DNA of 64,000 bases from positions 17,920-81,919 of the forward strand of contig NZ_JBGVSA010000019.1 of the NCBI RefSeq assembly GCF_041807905.1, in the 5' to 3' direction. A model generated the notes under the pieces. It searched no databases and was not told the origin of the DNA. It saw only the letters and a program-made list of their open reading frames with translations. Origin of the DNA: JBGVSA01 sp041807905. GTDB taxonomy: Bacteria > Pseudomonadota > Gammaproteobacteria > Burkholderiales > Rhodocyclaceae. This document shows, piece after piece, positions 1-7,831 of this stretch (the stretch's first letter is position 1; each line of letters starts with the position of its first letter). The translations under genes and the position numbers were made by a program.

Positions 1-332
1 CACAACGCCGTCAGCACGCCCAGAAAGCCGCCGTGGAAGCTCATGCCGCCTTGCCAGATAGCGAAAATTTCCAGCGGATGCGAGAAGTAGTAGTCGGCCT
101 TGTAGAACAACACATAACCGAGACGGCCGCCAATGACCACGCCGAGCGCACCGTAGAACAGCAGATCGTCCAGGTCGGTGGGTTTCCAGCCCAATGCGGG
201 CTGGGTGCGTGCACGGTACTTGCCGAGCACCAGGAACAGGATGAAGGCCACCAGATACATGAGCCCATACCAGCGGACGTGCAGGGGGCCCAGTGACAGC
301 GCTATCGGGTCGAATTGTGGATGGACGAGCAT
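1..332 (-). CDS. lgt: prolipoprotein diacylglyceryl transferase, N-terminal part
   Basis: Lgt moves diacylglycerol from phosphatidylglycerol to the lipobox cysteine of prelipoproteins in the inner membrane. The 110 residues inside the window run from an ATG to the left edge, so the C-terminal part lies outside. Visible are hydrophobic membrane segments, the family signature GGRLGYVLFY near residues 68-77, and SFHGGFLG, whose His100 lines up with the essential His103 of E. coli. It is divergent from ilvD with about 100 bases between the starts. RlpA and the efflux lipoprotein in this window would be substrates. Confidence 0.93.
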   Translation of the reverse strand, partial: MLVHPQFDPIALSLGPLHVRWYGLMYLVAFILFLVLGKYRARTQPALGWKPTDLDDLLFYGALGVVIGGRLGYVLFYKADYYFSHPLEIFAIWQGGMSFHGGFLGVLTAL

Positions 333-432
333 GAGCCAGAACGGTCGGTTAGAATTGAAATCTTCTCATTGAACCACACCAAGGTGTCGCGCGCCCGCAT
401 TGCGCCAGCACGGCACCCCCAGGAGAGCCGCG

Positions 433-2292
433 ATGCCGCAGTACCGTTCCCGCACTTCGACCCAGGGTCGCAACATGGCCGGCGCCCGTGCCCTGTGGCG
501 CGCCACCGGCATGAAGGACGAAGACTTCTCGAAGCCGATCATCGCGGTCGCCAACAGCTTCACCCAGTTCGTGCCCGGCCACGTCCACCTCAAGGACCTC
601 GGCCAGCTCGTCGCCCGCGAGATCGAAGCCGCCGGCGGCGTGGCGAAGGAATTCAACACCATCGCCGTCGATGACGGCATCGCCATGGGCCACGGCGGCA
701 TGCTGTATTCGCTGCCCTCGCGCGAACTCATCGCCGACGCCGTCGAATACATGGTCAACGCCCACTGCGCCGACGCCATGGTGTGCATCTCCAATTGCGA
801 CAAGATCACCCCCGGGATGCTGATGGCCGCCATGCGCCTGAACATCCCGACGGTGTTCGTGTCGGGCGGCCCGATGGAAGCCGGCAAGGTCATCGCCCAC
901 ACTGGCGGCGCCGAAAAAATCATCAAGCTCGACCTCGTCGACGCCATGGTCAAGGCGGCTGATACGCATGTGTCCGATGCCGAAGTCGCTGAAATCGAAC
1001 GTTCCGCCTGCCCGACCTGCGGCTCGTGCTCGGGCATGTTCACCGCCAATTCGATGAACTGCCTGACCGAAGCGCTCGGCCTGTCGTTGCCGGGTAACGG
1101 CACGGTGGTCGCCACGCATGCCGACCGCAAACAGCTCTTCCTGCGCGCCGGCCGCCTGATCGTCGACCTGGCCAAGCGTTACTACGAGAAGGACGACGCC
1201 TCGGTGCTGCCGCGCTCGATCGCGACTTTCGACGCCTTCCGCAACGCCATGAGCCTGGACGTGGCCATGGGGGGCTCCACCAACACCGTGCTTCACCTGC
1301 TGGCCGCCGCGCGCGAAGGCGGTGTGGATTTCACGATGAAGCACATCGACGATGTGTCGCGCCACGTGCCGTGCCTGTGCAAGGTCGCACCGGCCACCGA
1401 CAAGTACCACATCGAAGACGTGCACCGCGCTGGCGGCGTGATGGGCATCCTGGGCGAGCTGGACCGCGCCGGCCTGCTCAACACCAAGGTCAATACCGTG
1501 CACGCGCCGACGCTGGGTGACGCGCTGAACCAATGGGACGTGCGCTGCGCCGAAGGCCCGGTCCATACGCTGTACAAGGCCGGCCCCGGCGGTGTGCCGA
1601 CGCAGGTGGCCTTCAGCCAGGAGCGCCGCTACGAGTCGCTCGACCTCGACCGCGAAAAGGGCTGCATCCGCGACAAGGCGCATGCTTACTCGCAGGACGG
1701 CGGGCTGGCCGTGCTCTACGGCAACATCGCCCGCAACGGCTGCATCGTGAAAACCGCTGGCGTCGATGACAGCATTCTCAAGTTCACCGGCAAGGCCCGT
1801 GTGTTCGAAAGTCAGGAAGACGCGGTCGACGGCATCCTGGGTGAAAAGGTCAATGCCGGCGACGTGGTGGTGATCCGCTACGAGGGCCCGAAGGGCGGCC
1901 CGGGCATGCAGGAAATGCTCTACCCGACCTCGTACCTGAAGTCGCGCGGGCTGGGCAAGCAGTGCGCGCTGCTCACCGATGGTCGCTTCTCCGGCGGCAC
2001 CTCGGGCCTGTCGATCGGCCACGCATCGCCCGAAGCCGCGATGGGCGGCGAAATCGGTCTGGTCGAAGACGGCGACTCGATCGAGATCGACATCCCGAAT
2101 CGCACCATCCGCCTGGCCATCAGTGACGAAGAAATGGAGCGTCGCCGTGCCGCCATGAACGCCCGCGGCGCCAAGGCCTGGAAGCCGGTTTCGCGCGAAC
2201 GTTCGGTCTCTGCCGCCCTGCAGGCCTACGCCGCACTCACCACGAGTGCCGACACGGGCGCCGTGCGCGACGTCACCCAAGTGCAGCGCTGA
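433..2292 (+). CDS. ilvD: dihydroxy-acid dehydratase
   Basis: IlvD dehydrates 2,3-dihydroxy-3-methylbutanoate and its homologue to the 2-keto acids that precede valine, isoleucine and leucine. The product is 619 residues, close to the 616 of E. coli. Cluster-ligand candidates are Cys122 in SNCDKITPGM and Cys195 in CPTCGSCSGM, the pattern of the E. coli-type enzyme. The frame is open from 400, but the ATG at 433 follows the Shine-Dalgarno AGGAGAG (421-427) and starts with the family sequence MPQYRSRTSTQGRNMAGAR, so I use it. It is monocistronic, with a strong terminator about 20 bases downstream. A TAGAAT at 350-355 resembles a -10 box, but no good -35 is visible. Confidence 0.97.
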   Translation: MPQYRSRTSTQGRNMAGARALWRATGMKDEDFSKPIIAVANSFTQFVPGHVHLKDLGQLVAREIEAAGGVAKEFNTIAVDDGIAMGHGGMLYSLPSRELIADAVEYMVNAHCADAMVCISNCDKITPGMLMAAMRLNIPTVFVSGGPMEAGKVIAHTGGAEKIIKLDLVDAMVKAADTHVSDAEVAEIERSACPTCGSCSGMFTANSMNCLTEALGLSLPGNGTVVATHADRKQLFLRAGRLIVDLAKRYYEKDDASVLPRSIATFDAFRNAMSLDVAMGGSTNTVLHLLAAAREGGVDFTMKHIDDVSRHVPCLCKVAPATDKYHIEDVHRAGGVMGILGELDRAGLLNTKVNTVHAPTLGDALNQWDVRCAEGPVHTLYKAGPGGVPTQVAFSQERRYESLDLDREKGCIRDKAHAYSQDGGLAVLYGNIARNGCIVKTAGVDDSILKFTGKARVFESQEDAVDGILGEKVNAGDVVVIRYEGPKGGPGMQEMLYPTSYLKSRGLGKQCALLTDGRFSGGTSGLSIGHASPEAAMGGEIGLVEDGDSIEIDIPNRTIRLAISDEEMERRRAAMNARGAKAWKPVSRERSVSAALQAYAALTTSADTGAVRDVTQVQR

Positions 2293-2310
2293 TCGGCAGC
2301 ACACAAAGTA

Positions 2311-2346
2311 AAAGCCCCGGCCGCTTGGCGGTCCGGGGCTTTTTTT
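2311..2346. terminator. bidirectional Rho-independent terminator between ilvD and gatA
   Basis: The arms AGCCCCGG and CCGGGGCT, with extra pairing inside, are flanked by an A-run on the left and seven T on the right. It can stop ilvD transcription on plus and the gatC-gmhA-gatA transcript on minus. Confidence 0.9.
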
Positions 2347-2386
2347 CGTCCGACGCCGCGCGTGGCGGCTCGGGTGACGCCTGTGC

Positions 2387-3838
2387 TTACAGCGACGGTG
2401 CGCGCAGATGCCAGTCGGTGGCTTGCTGGAAGCGGTGGGCCACGTTGAGCAGGCGTGCCTCGGCGAAGTAATTGCCGATGAGCTGCATGCCGACGGGCAT
2501 GTTGGCCGCACCGAACCCGACCGGCACCGACATGCCCGGCAGCCCGGCGAGGTTCACGCCCAGCGTGAAGACGTCCGACAGGTACATCTGCACGGGGTCG
2601 TCGGCCATCTTGCCGATTTCCCATGCCGTGGTCGGCGCCACCGGGCCGGCGATGACGTCACACTGGCCCAGCGCGCGCTGGAAGTCTTCGGCGATCAGTC
2701 GGCGCAGTTGCTGCGCCTTGATGTAGTAGGCGTCGTAGTAGCCATGCGACAGCACATACGTGCCGATGAGAATGCGGCGCTTCACTTCGGCCGAGAAGCC
2801 CTCCGCGCGGCTCTTCTCGTACATCTCGGCCAGATCCTTGTAGTCGCTGGCGCGATGACCGTAGCGCACACCGTCGAAGCGCGACAGGTTGGAGCTGGCT
2901 TCGGCCGGCGCGATGACGTAGTAGGCCGGGATCGCCAGCCTGGTGTTGGGCAGGCTTACTTCGACGGTGGTCGCGCCCAGCTTGCGCAGTTCGGCCAGAG
3001 CGGCCTCGACCGACGTGCGTACGTCGTCGGCCAGACCGTCGCCGAAATACTCGCGCGGCAGGCCGATCTTGAGGCCGTCGAGCGGGCGGGCCAGATCGCG
3101 CGTGTAGTCTTCGAGCGGGCGGTCCAGGCTGGTGGAGTCACGCGGATCGAAGCCCGCCATGGCGCCGAGCAGCAGGGCGCAGTCTTCGGCCGTGTGGGCC
3201 ATCGGCCCGCCCTGATCGAGCGACGAAGCGTAGGCCACCATGCCATAGCGCGATACCACGCCGTAAGTCGGCTTGATGCCGGTGATGCCGGTGAATGCCG
3301 CCGGTTGGCGGATCGAGCCGCCAGTGTCGGTGCCGGTGCCGGCCGGGACCATGCCCGCCGCCACGGCGGCCGCTGCGCCGCCCGACGAGCCGCCGGCCAC
3401 GCGATCGACGTTCCACGGGTTGCGGACCGCGCCGAAAGTGGGGTTCTCGCTGGTCGAGCCCATGGCGAACTCGTCCATGTTGGTCTTGCCCAGGCAGACC
3501 GTGCCGGCTTCCTTCAGGCGCGAGACAACGTGCGCGTCGTACGGGCTGACGAAATTGCCAAGCATCTTCGAGCCGCAGGTGGTCAGCACGCCTTCGGTAC
3601 AGAACAGATCCTTGTGCGCGATAGGCACGCCGGTCAGCGGGCCGGCCTCGCCGGCTGCGATGCGGCGATCGGCGGCATCCGCCGCAGCCAATGCGCCGTC
3701 ACGATCGACCGTGATGAAGGCGTTGATGGTGCCGTTGGTTCGCGCGATGCGGGCGAGGTAGTCCTCGGTCAGCTCGCGGCTGGAGACTTTTTTCTGGGCG
3801 AGCCGTTCGGCAAGCGTCTTGACGGAGGTGACGGTCAT
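2387..3838 (-). CDS. gatA: Asp-tRNA(Asn)/Glu-tRNA(Gln) amidotransferase subunit A
   Basis: GatA is the amidase subunit that frees ammonia from glutamine for transamidation of misacylated tRNA by GatB. At 483 residues it has normal length. The amidase-signature Ser-cisSer-Lys triad is visible as Lys76 (PIAHKDLF), Ser151 (GGSSGG) and Ser175 (GTDTGGSIR), with the usual 24-residue Ser spacing. It is the last gene of a minus-strand run gatC-gmhA-gatA, 48 bases after gmhA. The usual downstream partner gatB is missing: only a terminator and convergent ilvD follow, so gatB must lie elsewhere. Confidence 0.96.
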   Translation of the reverse strand: MTVTSVKTLAERLAQKKVSSRELTEDYLARIARTNGTINAFITVDRDGALAAADAADRRIAAGEAGPLTGVPIAHKDLFCTEGVLTTCGSKMLGNFVSPYDAHVVSRLKEAGTVCLGKTNMDEFAMGSTSENPTFGAVRNPWNVDRVAGGSSGGAAAAVAAGMVPAGTGTDTGGSIRQPAAFTGITGIKPTYGVVSRYGMVAYASSLDQGGPMAHTAEDCALLLGAMAGFDPRDSTSLDRPLEDYTRDLARPLDGLKIGLPREYFGDGLADDVRTSVEAALAELRKLGATTVEVSLPNTRLAIPAYYVIAPAEASSNLSRFDGVRYGHRASDYKDLAEMYEKSRAEGFSAEVKRRILIGTYVLSHGYYDAYYIKAQQLRRLIAEDFQRALGQCDVIAGPVAPTTAWEIGKMADDPVQMYLSDVFTLGVNLAGLPGMSVPVGFGAANMPVGMQLIGNYFAEARLLNVAHRFQQATDWHLRAPSL

Positions 3839-3886
3839 GTTGTTCTTCGGCGGGGCGCGTTGGCGGCCCGCGTCGTCGGCCGATGG

Positions 3887-4468
3887 TTACTGTACGAAAC
3901 CCATGCCGCGCTCGATGTGGTCGATCAGGGCGTGGATGAATTTGATGTGGATTTCCTGGATGCGGTCGGCGTAGCCGAAGTGCGGTACGACGATCTCGGC
4001 GTCGGCCAGCCCGCGCATCTTGCCGGCGTCCTTGCCGGTCAGGATCACGACCTTCATGTCGCGCTCGCGGGCGGCCTTGATGGCCGCCAGGATGTTGGCT
4101 GAGTTGCCGCTGGTCGAAATGCCCAGCAGCACGTCGCCGGGACGGCCGAGTGCTTCGACCTGACGCGAGAAGATGGAATCGAAACCGTAGTCGTTGCCCA
4201 CGCAGGTGATGTGCGACGGATCGGAAACGCACAGCGCGGCCAGCGCCGGGCGATTGTCGCGGTAGCGGCCAGACAGCTCTTCGGCGAAGTGCATGGCGTC
4301 GCAATGCGAGCCGCCATTGCCGCAGGTGATGACCTTGTTGCCGGCCTTGAGCGCCTCGACGAAGAGATCGCCGGCCTTTTCGGCCTGCGCCAGAATGCCC
4401 GGGTCGGCCAGTACGCGCGACAGCAGATCGGCGGCTTCGGTCAAGTGTTGGCTGAAACGTGCGCTCAT
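3887..4468 (-). CDS. gmhA: phosphoheptose isomerase (sedoheptulose 7-phosphate isomerase)
   Basis: GmhA turns sedoheptulose 7-phosphate into D-glycero-D-manno-heptose 7-phosphate, the first step to the ADP-heptose used by WaaC. The 193-residue SIS-domain protein matches E. coli GmhA (192 aa) along its length, including CGNGGSHCDAMHFAEEL, SCVGND-like and HFGYADRIQEIHIK segments. These separate it from DiaA-type SIS proteins. Its ATG overlaps the gatC stop (ATGA, 4465-4468), so translation is probably coupled. Its position between gatC and gatA is odd. gmhB and waaC of the same pathway lie at 45.5 and 59.6 kb. Confidence 0.9.
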   Translation of the reverse strand: MSARFSQHLTEAADLLSRVLADPGILAQAEKAGDLFVEALKAGNKVITCGNGGSHCDAMHFAEELSGRYRDNRPALAALCVSDPSHITCVGNDYGFDSIFSRQVEALGRPGDVLLGISTSGNSANILAAIKAARERDMKVVILTGKDAGKMRGLADAEIVVPHFGYADRIQEIHIKFIHALIDHIERGMGFVQ

Positions 4469-4752
4469 TCGATTACCTTCGGTACGAGATAGAGACCCGC
4501 TTCGGCCTCCGGAGCCACGGCCTGGAAGGCTTCGCGGCGATCGGTTTCGGTCACGGCGTCGTCACGCAGGCGCTGATGCACGTCCTGCGGATGCGACATG
4601 GGCGCAACGCCGGTGGTATCGACAGCCTGCATCTGCTCGATGAGCCCGAGGATGCCGTTGAGTTTGCTGGCGGTGGCTTCCGCTTCACCGGCCGATAGTT
4701 CCAGGCGAGCAAGGCGCGCGATGCGATAAACCTGATCGAGGGATAGGGACAT
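4465..4752 (-). CDS. gatC: Asp/Glu-tRNA amidotransferase subunit C
   Basis: GatC is the small subunit that holds GatA and GatB together. The product has 95 residues, the usual length, with the family features MSLSLDQVYRIARLARLEL at the N-terminus and a C-terminal GLYLVPKVIE. It is first in the gatC-gmhA-gatA run and divergent from mreB across 205 bases. Its stop overlaps the gmhA start by four bases. Confidence 0.93.
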   Translation of the reverse strand: MSLSLDQVYRIARLARLELSAGEAEATASKLNGILGLIEQMQAVDTTGVAPMSHPQDVHQRLRDDAVTETDRREAFQAVAPEAEAGLYLVPKVIE

Positions 4753-4957
4753 GGGTGGTGACGATTAAGTTATGCCCGGCTACGTAATTTTCCTGACAAA
4801 TCAGTTCAAAACCTTGTGTCAGATGGGCACTTGGGGCCGACATGCGACCACAAATCTTGAAGCGCAATAGGGTAACATACCCGCCTATTTTGTTTTCCAA
4901 CCACCCGGCACCCCTCAGCGCGACCTGCTGCCGCGTCCGGCGCCACTGGACCTATAC
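4753..4957. promoter_or_regulatory. divergent gatC / mreB promoter region
   Basis: This 205-base gap between divergent operons must hold promoters in both directions. It is AT-richer than its surroundings. Toward gatC a TTGTCA (read on minus, plus positions 4794-4799) is followed 19 bases later by CATAAC. Toward mreB a TAACAT at 4873-4878 could be a -10. Neither pair is near consensus, so exact sites are not claimed. I see no strong hairpin and no convincing coding frame. Confidence 0.4.
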
Positions 4958-6001
4958 ATGTTCGGCTTCCTCCGCTCCTATTTTTCGAATGACCTGGCCA
5001 TCGACCTGGGTACCGCCAACACGCTGATCTACGTGCGCAGCAAGGGGATCGTGCTCGATGAGCCGTCCGTGGTTGCCATCCGCACCGAAGGCGGCCCGAA
5101 CCAGAAGAAGACCATCCAGGCCGTCGGCCACGCCGCCAAGCAGATGCTCGGCAAGACCCCCGGCAACATCACCGCAATCCGCCCGATGAAGGATGGCGTG
5201 ATCGCCGACTTCACCGTCACTGAGCAGATGCTCAAGCAGTTCATCAAGAAGGTGCACGACTCGCGCATGTTCTCGCCGAGCCCGCGCATCATCATCTGCG
5301 TGCCTTGTGGCTCGACCCAGGTCGAGCGCCGCGCCATCCGCGAATCGGCCCTGGGCGCCGGTGCATCGAACGTGTACCTGATCGAAGAGCCGATGGCCGC
5401 CGCGATCGGCGCCGGCCTGCCGGTGGCGGACGCGACGGGCTCGATGGTGGTCGACATCGGCGGCGGCACGACCGAAGTCGGCGTGATCTCGCTGGGCGGC
5501 ATGGTGTACGCCGGCAGCGTGCGCGTCGGCGGCGACAAGTTCGACGAATCGATCGTCAATTACATCCGCCGCAATTACGGCATGCTGATCGGCGAGACCA
5601 CCGCCGAACTCATCAAGAAGCAGATCGGCTCGGCCTTCCCGGGCTCGGAAGTGAAGGAAATGGAAGTCAAGGGCCGCAACCTGGCCGAAGGCATTCCGCG
5701 CAGCTTCACCATCTCGTCGAACGAAATCCTCGAAGCGCTGACTGATCCTCTGAATTCGATCGTGTCGGCCGTCAAGATCGCGCTTGAGCAGACTCCGCCG
5801 GAACTGGGCGCCGACATCGCCGAACGTGGCATGGTGCTGACCGGCGGCGGTGCGCTGCTGCGCGACCTCGACCGCCTGCTGATGGAAGAGACCGGCCTGC
5901 CGGTGATCGTGGCCGAAGACCCGCTGACCTGCGTGGTGCGCGGCTCGGGCATGGCGCTCGAGAAAATGGACAAGCTCGGTTCGATCTTCGCCTCCGAGTA
6001 A
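4958..6001 (+). CDS. mreB: rod shape-determining actin-like protein MreB
   Basis: MreB is the bacterial actin that forms membrane-bound filaments and guides the elongasome during side-wall synthesis. The 347-residue product has the actin-fold phosphate loops: DLAIDLGTANTLIYV near residues 12-26, VVDIGGGTTEVGV near 165 and LTGGGALLRDLD near 290. The N-terminal MFGFLRSYFSND resembles the amphipathic membrane helix of Gram-negative MreB. It heads the operon mreB-mreC-mreD-mrdA-rodA-rlpA. Confidence 0.97.
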   Translation: MFGFLRSYFSNDLAIDLGTANTLIYVRSKGIVLDEPSVVAIRTEGGPNQKKTIQAVGHAAKQMLGKTPGNITAIRPMKDGVIADFTVTEQMLKQFIKKVHDSRMFSPSPRIIICVPCGSTQVERRAIRESALGAGASNVYLIEEPMAAAIGAGLPVADATGSMVVDIGGGTTEVGVISLGGMVYAGSVRVGGDKFDESIVNYIRRNYGMLIGETTAELIKKQIGSAFPGSEVKEMEVKGRNLAEGIPRSFTISSNEILEALTDPLNSIVSAVKIALEQTPPELGADIAERGMVLTGGGALLRDLDRLLMEETGLPVIVAEDPLTCVVRGSGMALEKMDKLGSIFASE

Positions 6002-6032
6002 CACACGAAGTACGCAACAAGGAGGCAGCAGG

Positions 6033-6104
6033 GTGAAGATCATCGGTCTGGCGCACTTGAAGACACCGATGTCCCGCCCGCTGTCCTCTTCCTCCCCCGC
6101 CTGA
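6033..6104 (+). CDS. candidate 23-residue micro-ORF between mreB and mreC
   Basis: In the 110-base mreB-mreC gap, a near-perfect Shine-Dalgarno AAGGAGG (6019-6025) lies seven bases before a GTG at 6033. That GTG opens a 23-codon frame ending in TGA at 6102-6104, eight bases before the mreC ATG. The mreC start has no good Shine-Dalgarno of its own and is in another frame, so this ORF could couple mreC translation. The peptide starts MKIIGLAHLK and ends in a serine run; I do not recognise it. Short open frames arise easily at this GC content, so coding is uncertain. Confidence 0.35.
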   Translation: MKIIGLAHLKTPMSRPLSSSSPA

Positions 6105-6111
6105 GCTCCCC

Positions 6112-7200
6112 ATGTCTGTCGTCGGCCATCAGCCGCCTCCGTTCTTTCGACGCGGTCTGCCGCCTGCAGCCAAGCTGACGCTGTACCTGGCGCTCTCGCT
6201 CGGCCTGTTGGTCGGCGACCTGCAATTGCGGTACCTCGACAATCTGCGCCAGGGCGTGGCGATCCTTACCTATCCGCTCCAGATCGCTGCCGCTACGCCG
6301 GGCGAATTCCTGCACAACGCCGGCAAGTACTTTTCGGGGCTCGTCGGGCTGGAGGCCGAAAACAAGCGCCTGAAGGCCGAGCAACTGACCGACGCGCGCG
6401 ACCTGCTGCGCCTGTCGCAGCTCCAGCACGAAAACGACCAATTGCGCGGGTTGCTGAAGATGCGCGAACGCGTGCCGGTCAGTTCGACGGCGGCCGAAGT
6501 GCTGTTCTCGGCGCGCGACCCGTTCTCGCTGAAGGTCATCATCGACAAGGGCGGCAACGCCGGCATCGAATCGGGGCTGGCGGTCGTCGATGGGCAAGGC
6601 GTCATCGGACAGGTGACGCGCGTGTTTCCCATGAATGCCGAAGTCACGCTGCTGACCGACAAGAATCAGGCGATTCCGGTCGTCATCGAGCGCAGCGGCC
6701 TGCGCGCGGTGATGTTTGGCACCGGCGGCGGGCTGATGGAGCTGCGCTATCTGGCCGCAAACGCCGATGTGCGTCCCGGCGACCGCATCCTGACTTCGGG
6801 TCTCGATGGCGTCTTCGTGCCGGGGCTGCCCGTGGCAACCGTGGTTGGCAGCACGCACAGCGCGGGCGAGCCCTTCGTACGCATCATCTGCAAGCCCATC
6901 GGTGGCGTGGAGCAGGCCGGTTCGGTGCTGGTGCTCGGCCGTTCCACCGGCGCGCCGATGCGCCCGCAGGAAGACACCGCCGATCCGCAGCGCTCGATCT
7001 CGGGCCGCATCCATCGTCCGGCCAACGCTGCCGATGCCTCCGCGCCCGTCGCGTCTGCGTCGCAAGCCCCGGCGGCTCCTGTCGCCGCACAGTCGCGCCC
7101 GATGGCCCGCCCCGCGCAGCGTCCAAATGCCTCGGCGCCGGCCGCACGTCCGGTACGCCCCAATGCCTCCGCCCCGGTGGCGCGACAACCGATTCCCTGA
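6112..7200 (+). CDS. mreC: rod shape-determining protein MreC
   Basis: MreC is a bitopic periplasmic scaffold that activates PBP2/RodA in the elongasome. The product has 362 residues: a short cytoplasmic N-terminus, one membrane segment near residues 22-36, a coiled coil near 80-120 (LEAENKRLKAEQL...LQHENDQLRGLLKMRE), then the two beta-barrel core. Residues from about 285 onward are a Pro/Ala/Ser-rich tail ending in a 12-residue tandem repeat starting RPNASAP (337-348 and 349-360). The tail is variable in the family and probably disordered. mreD starts five bases after the stop. Confidence 0.95.
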   Translation: MSVVGHQPPPFFRRGLPPAAKLTLYLALSLGLLVGDLQLRYLDNLRQGVAILTYPLQIAAATPGEFLHNAGKYFSGLVGLEAENKRLKAEQLTDARDLLRLSQLQHENDQLRGLLKMRERVPVSSTAAEVLFSARDPFSLKVIIDKGGNAGIESGLAVVDGQGVIGQVTRVFPMNAEVTLLTDKNQAIPVVIERSGLRAVMFGTGGGLMELRYLAANADVRPGDRILTSGLDGVFVPGLPVATVVGSTHSAGEPFVRIICKPIGGVEQAGSVLVLGRSTGAPMRPQEDTADPQRSISGRIHRPANAADASAPVASASQAPAAPVAAQSRPMARPAQRPNASAPAARPVRPNASAPVARQPIP

Positions 7201-7205
7201 TCGCC

Positions 7206-7733
7206 ATGCCGACCCAAGCCACCCACAGTTCCAGCCGCATTCTGCTTCCGGTTCGCATGAGCTTTGTCGTGCTCAGCCTGCTGCTGGCATTGGTGCTGCA
7301 TTTCGTGCCGGTGGGCCGTTTCTACGCTGTGCCTGACTTCGTGGCGCTCGTGCTGGCCTTCTGGTGCGTGCGCGAGCCGTTGCGCGTGGGCATGGGCACC
7401 GGTTTTCTGCTCGGCATGGTGGTCGATGTCGCGCATGGATCGGTGATGGGCCAGCATGCGATGGCCTACGTGCTGCTCGCCTATGCTGCAGGAGAGAGTT
7501 CGCGTCGCCTGTTGTGGTTCGGGCCGTCGGCGCAGGCGCTGCACATGACCCCGCTGTTCCTCATGACGCAGGTCGTCATGCTGCTGATTCGCCTGATGGC
7601 GGGCGGCCGCTTCCCCGGTTGGGAGTATTTCTTTTCGACGTTCACCACCGCCGCGTTGTGGCTGCCCATGCACTATCTGCTGCTGATTCCGCAGATGCGT
7701 CCCATCGACCGCGACGAGAACCGGCCGCTGTGA
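7206..7733 (+). CDS. mreD: rod shape-determining protein MreD
   Basis: MreD is a multispanning inner-membrane partner of MreC. The product has 175 residues and about five hydrophobic segments, e.g. FVVLSLLLALVLHFV and TGFLLGMVVDVAHG. The latter region is the best conserved in MreD. It sits between mreC and mrdA as in most Proteobacteria. Its stop codon overlaps a GTG that opens a 32-residue frame filling the gap to mrdA. Confidence 0.92.
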   Translation: MPTQATHSSSRILLPVRMSFVVLSLLLALVLHFVPVGRFYAVPDFVALVLAFWCVREPLRVGMGTGFLLGMVVDVAHGSVMGQHAMAYVLLAYAAGESSRRLLWFGPSAQALHMTPLFLMTQVVMLLIRLMAGGRFPGWEYFFSTFTTAALWLPMHYLLLIPQMRPIDRDENRPL

Positions 7734-7828
7734 ACCACATGTTTTTCGCGCGCTCATTGCGCACCGGGAACATCCGGATGCGCGGGCCGGTCTCTCTGGC
7801 GCTGTCTGTCGCCGGTGCGCATCGCTGA
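7730..7828 (+). CDS. candidate 32-residue micro-ORF bridging mreD and mrdA
   Basis: A GTG at 7730 overlaps the mreD stop as GTGA and opens a 32-codon frame ending in TGA at 7826-7828, three bases before the mrdA ATG. An in-frame ATG at 7739 is an alternative start. The frame exactly spans the only sizeable gap before mrdA, whose own start lacks a clear Shine-Dalgarno, so coupling by terminating ribosomes is plausible. The peptide is basic at its N-terminus (FFARSLRTGNIRMRG) with a short hydrophobic part; no family recognised. It may be chance in GC-rich DNA. Confidence 0.35.
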   Translation: MNHMFFARSLRTGNIRMRGPVSLALSVAGAHR

Positions 7829-7831
7829 ACC

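Noticed and set aside
349..2511. 720-codon open frame on minus across ilvD
   Set aside because: It is the antisense shadow of ilvD in high-GC DNA. The translation is Arg/His/Ala-rich without any family resemblance, while the plus frame is unmistakable IlvD.
2408..4102. 564-codon open frame on plus across gatA and gmhA
   Set aside because: Antisense shadow of two well-supported genes; no domain seen.
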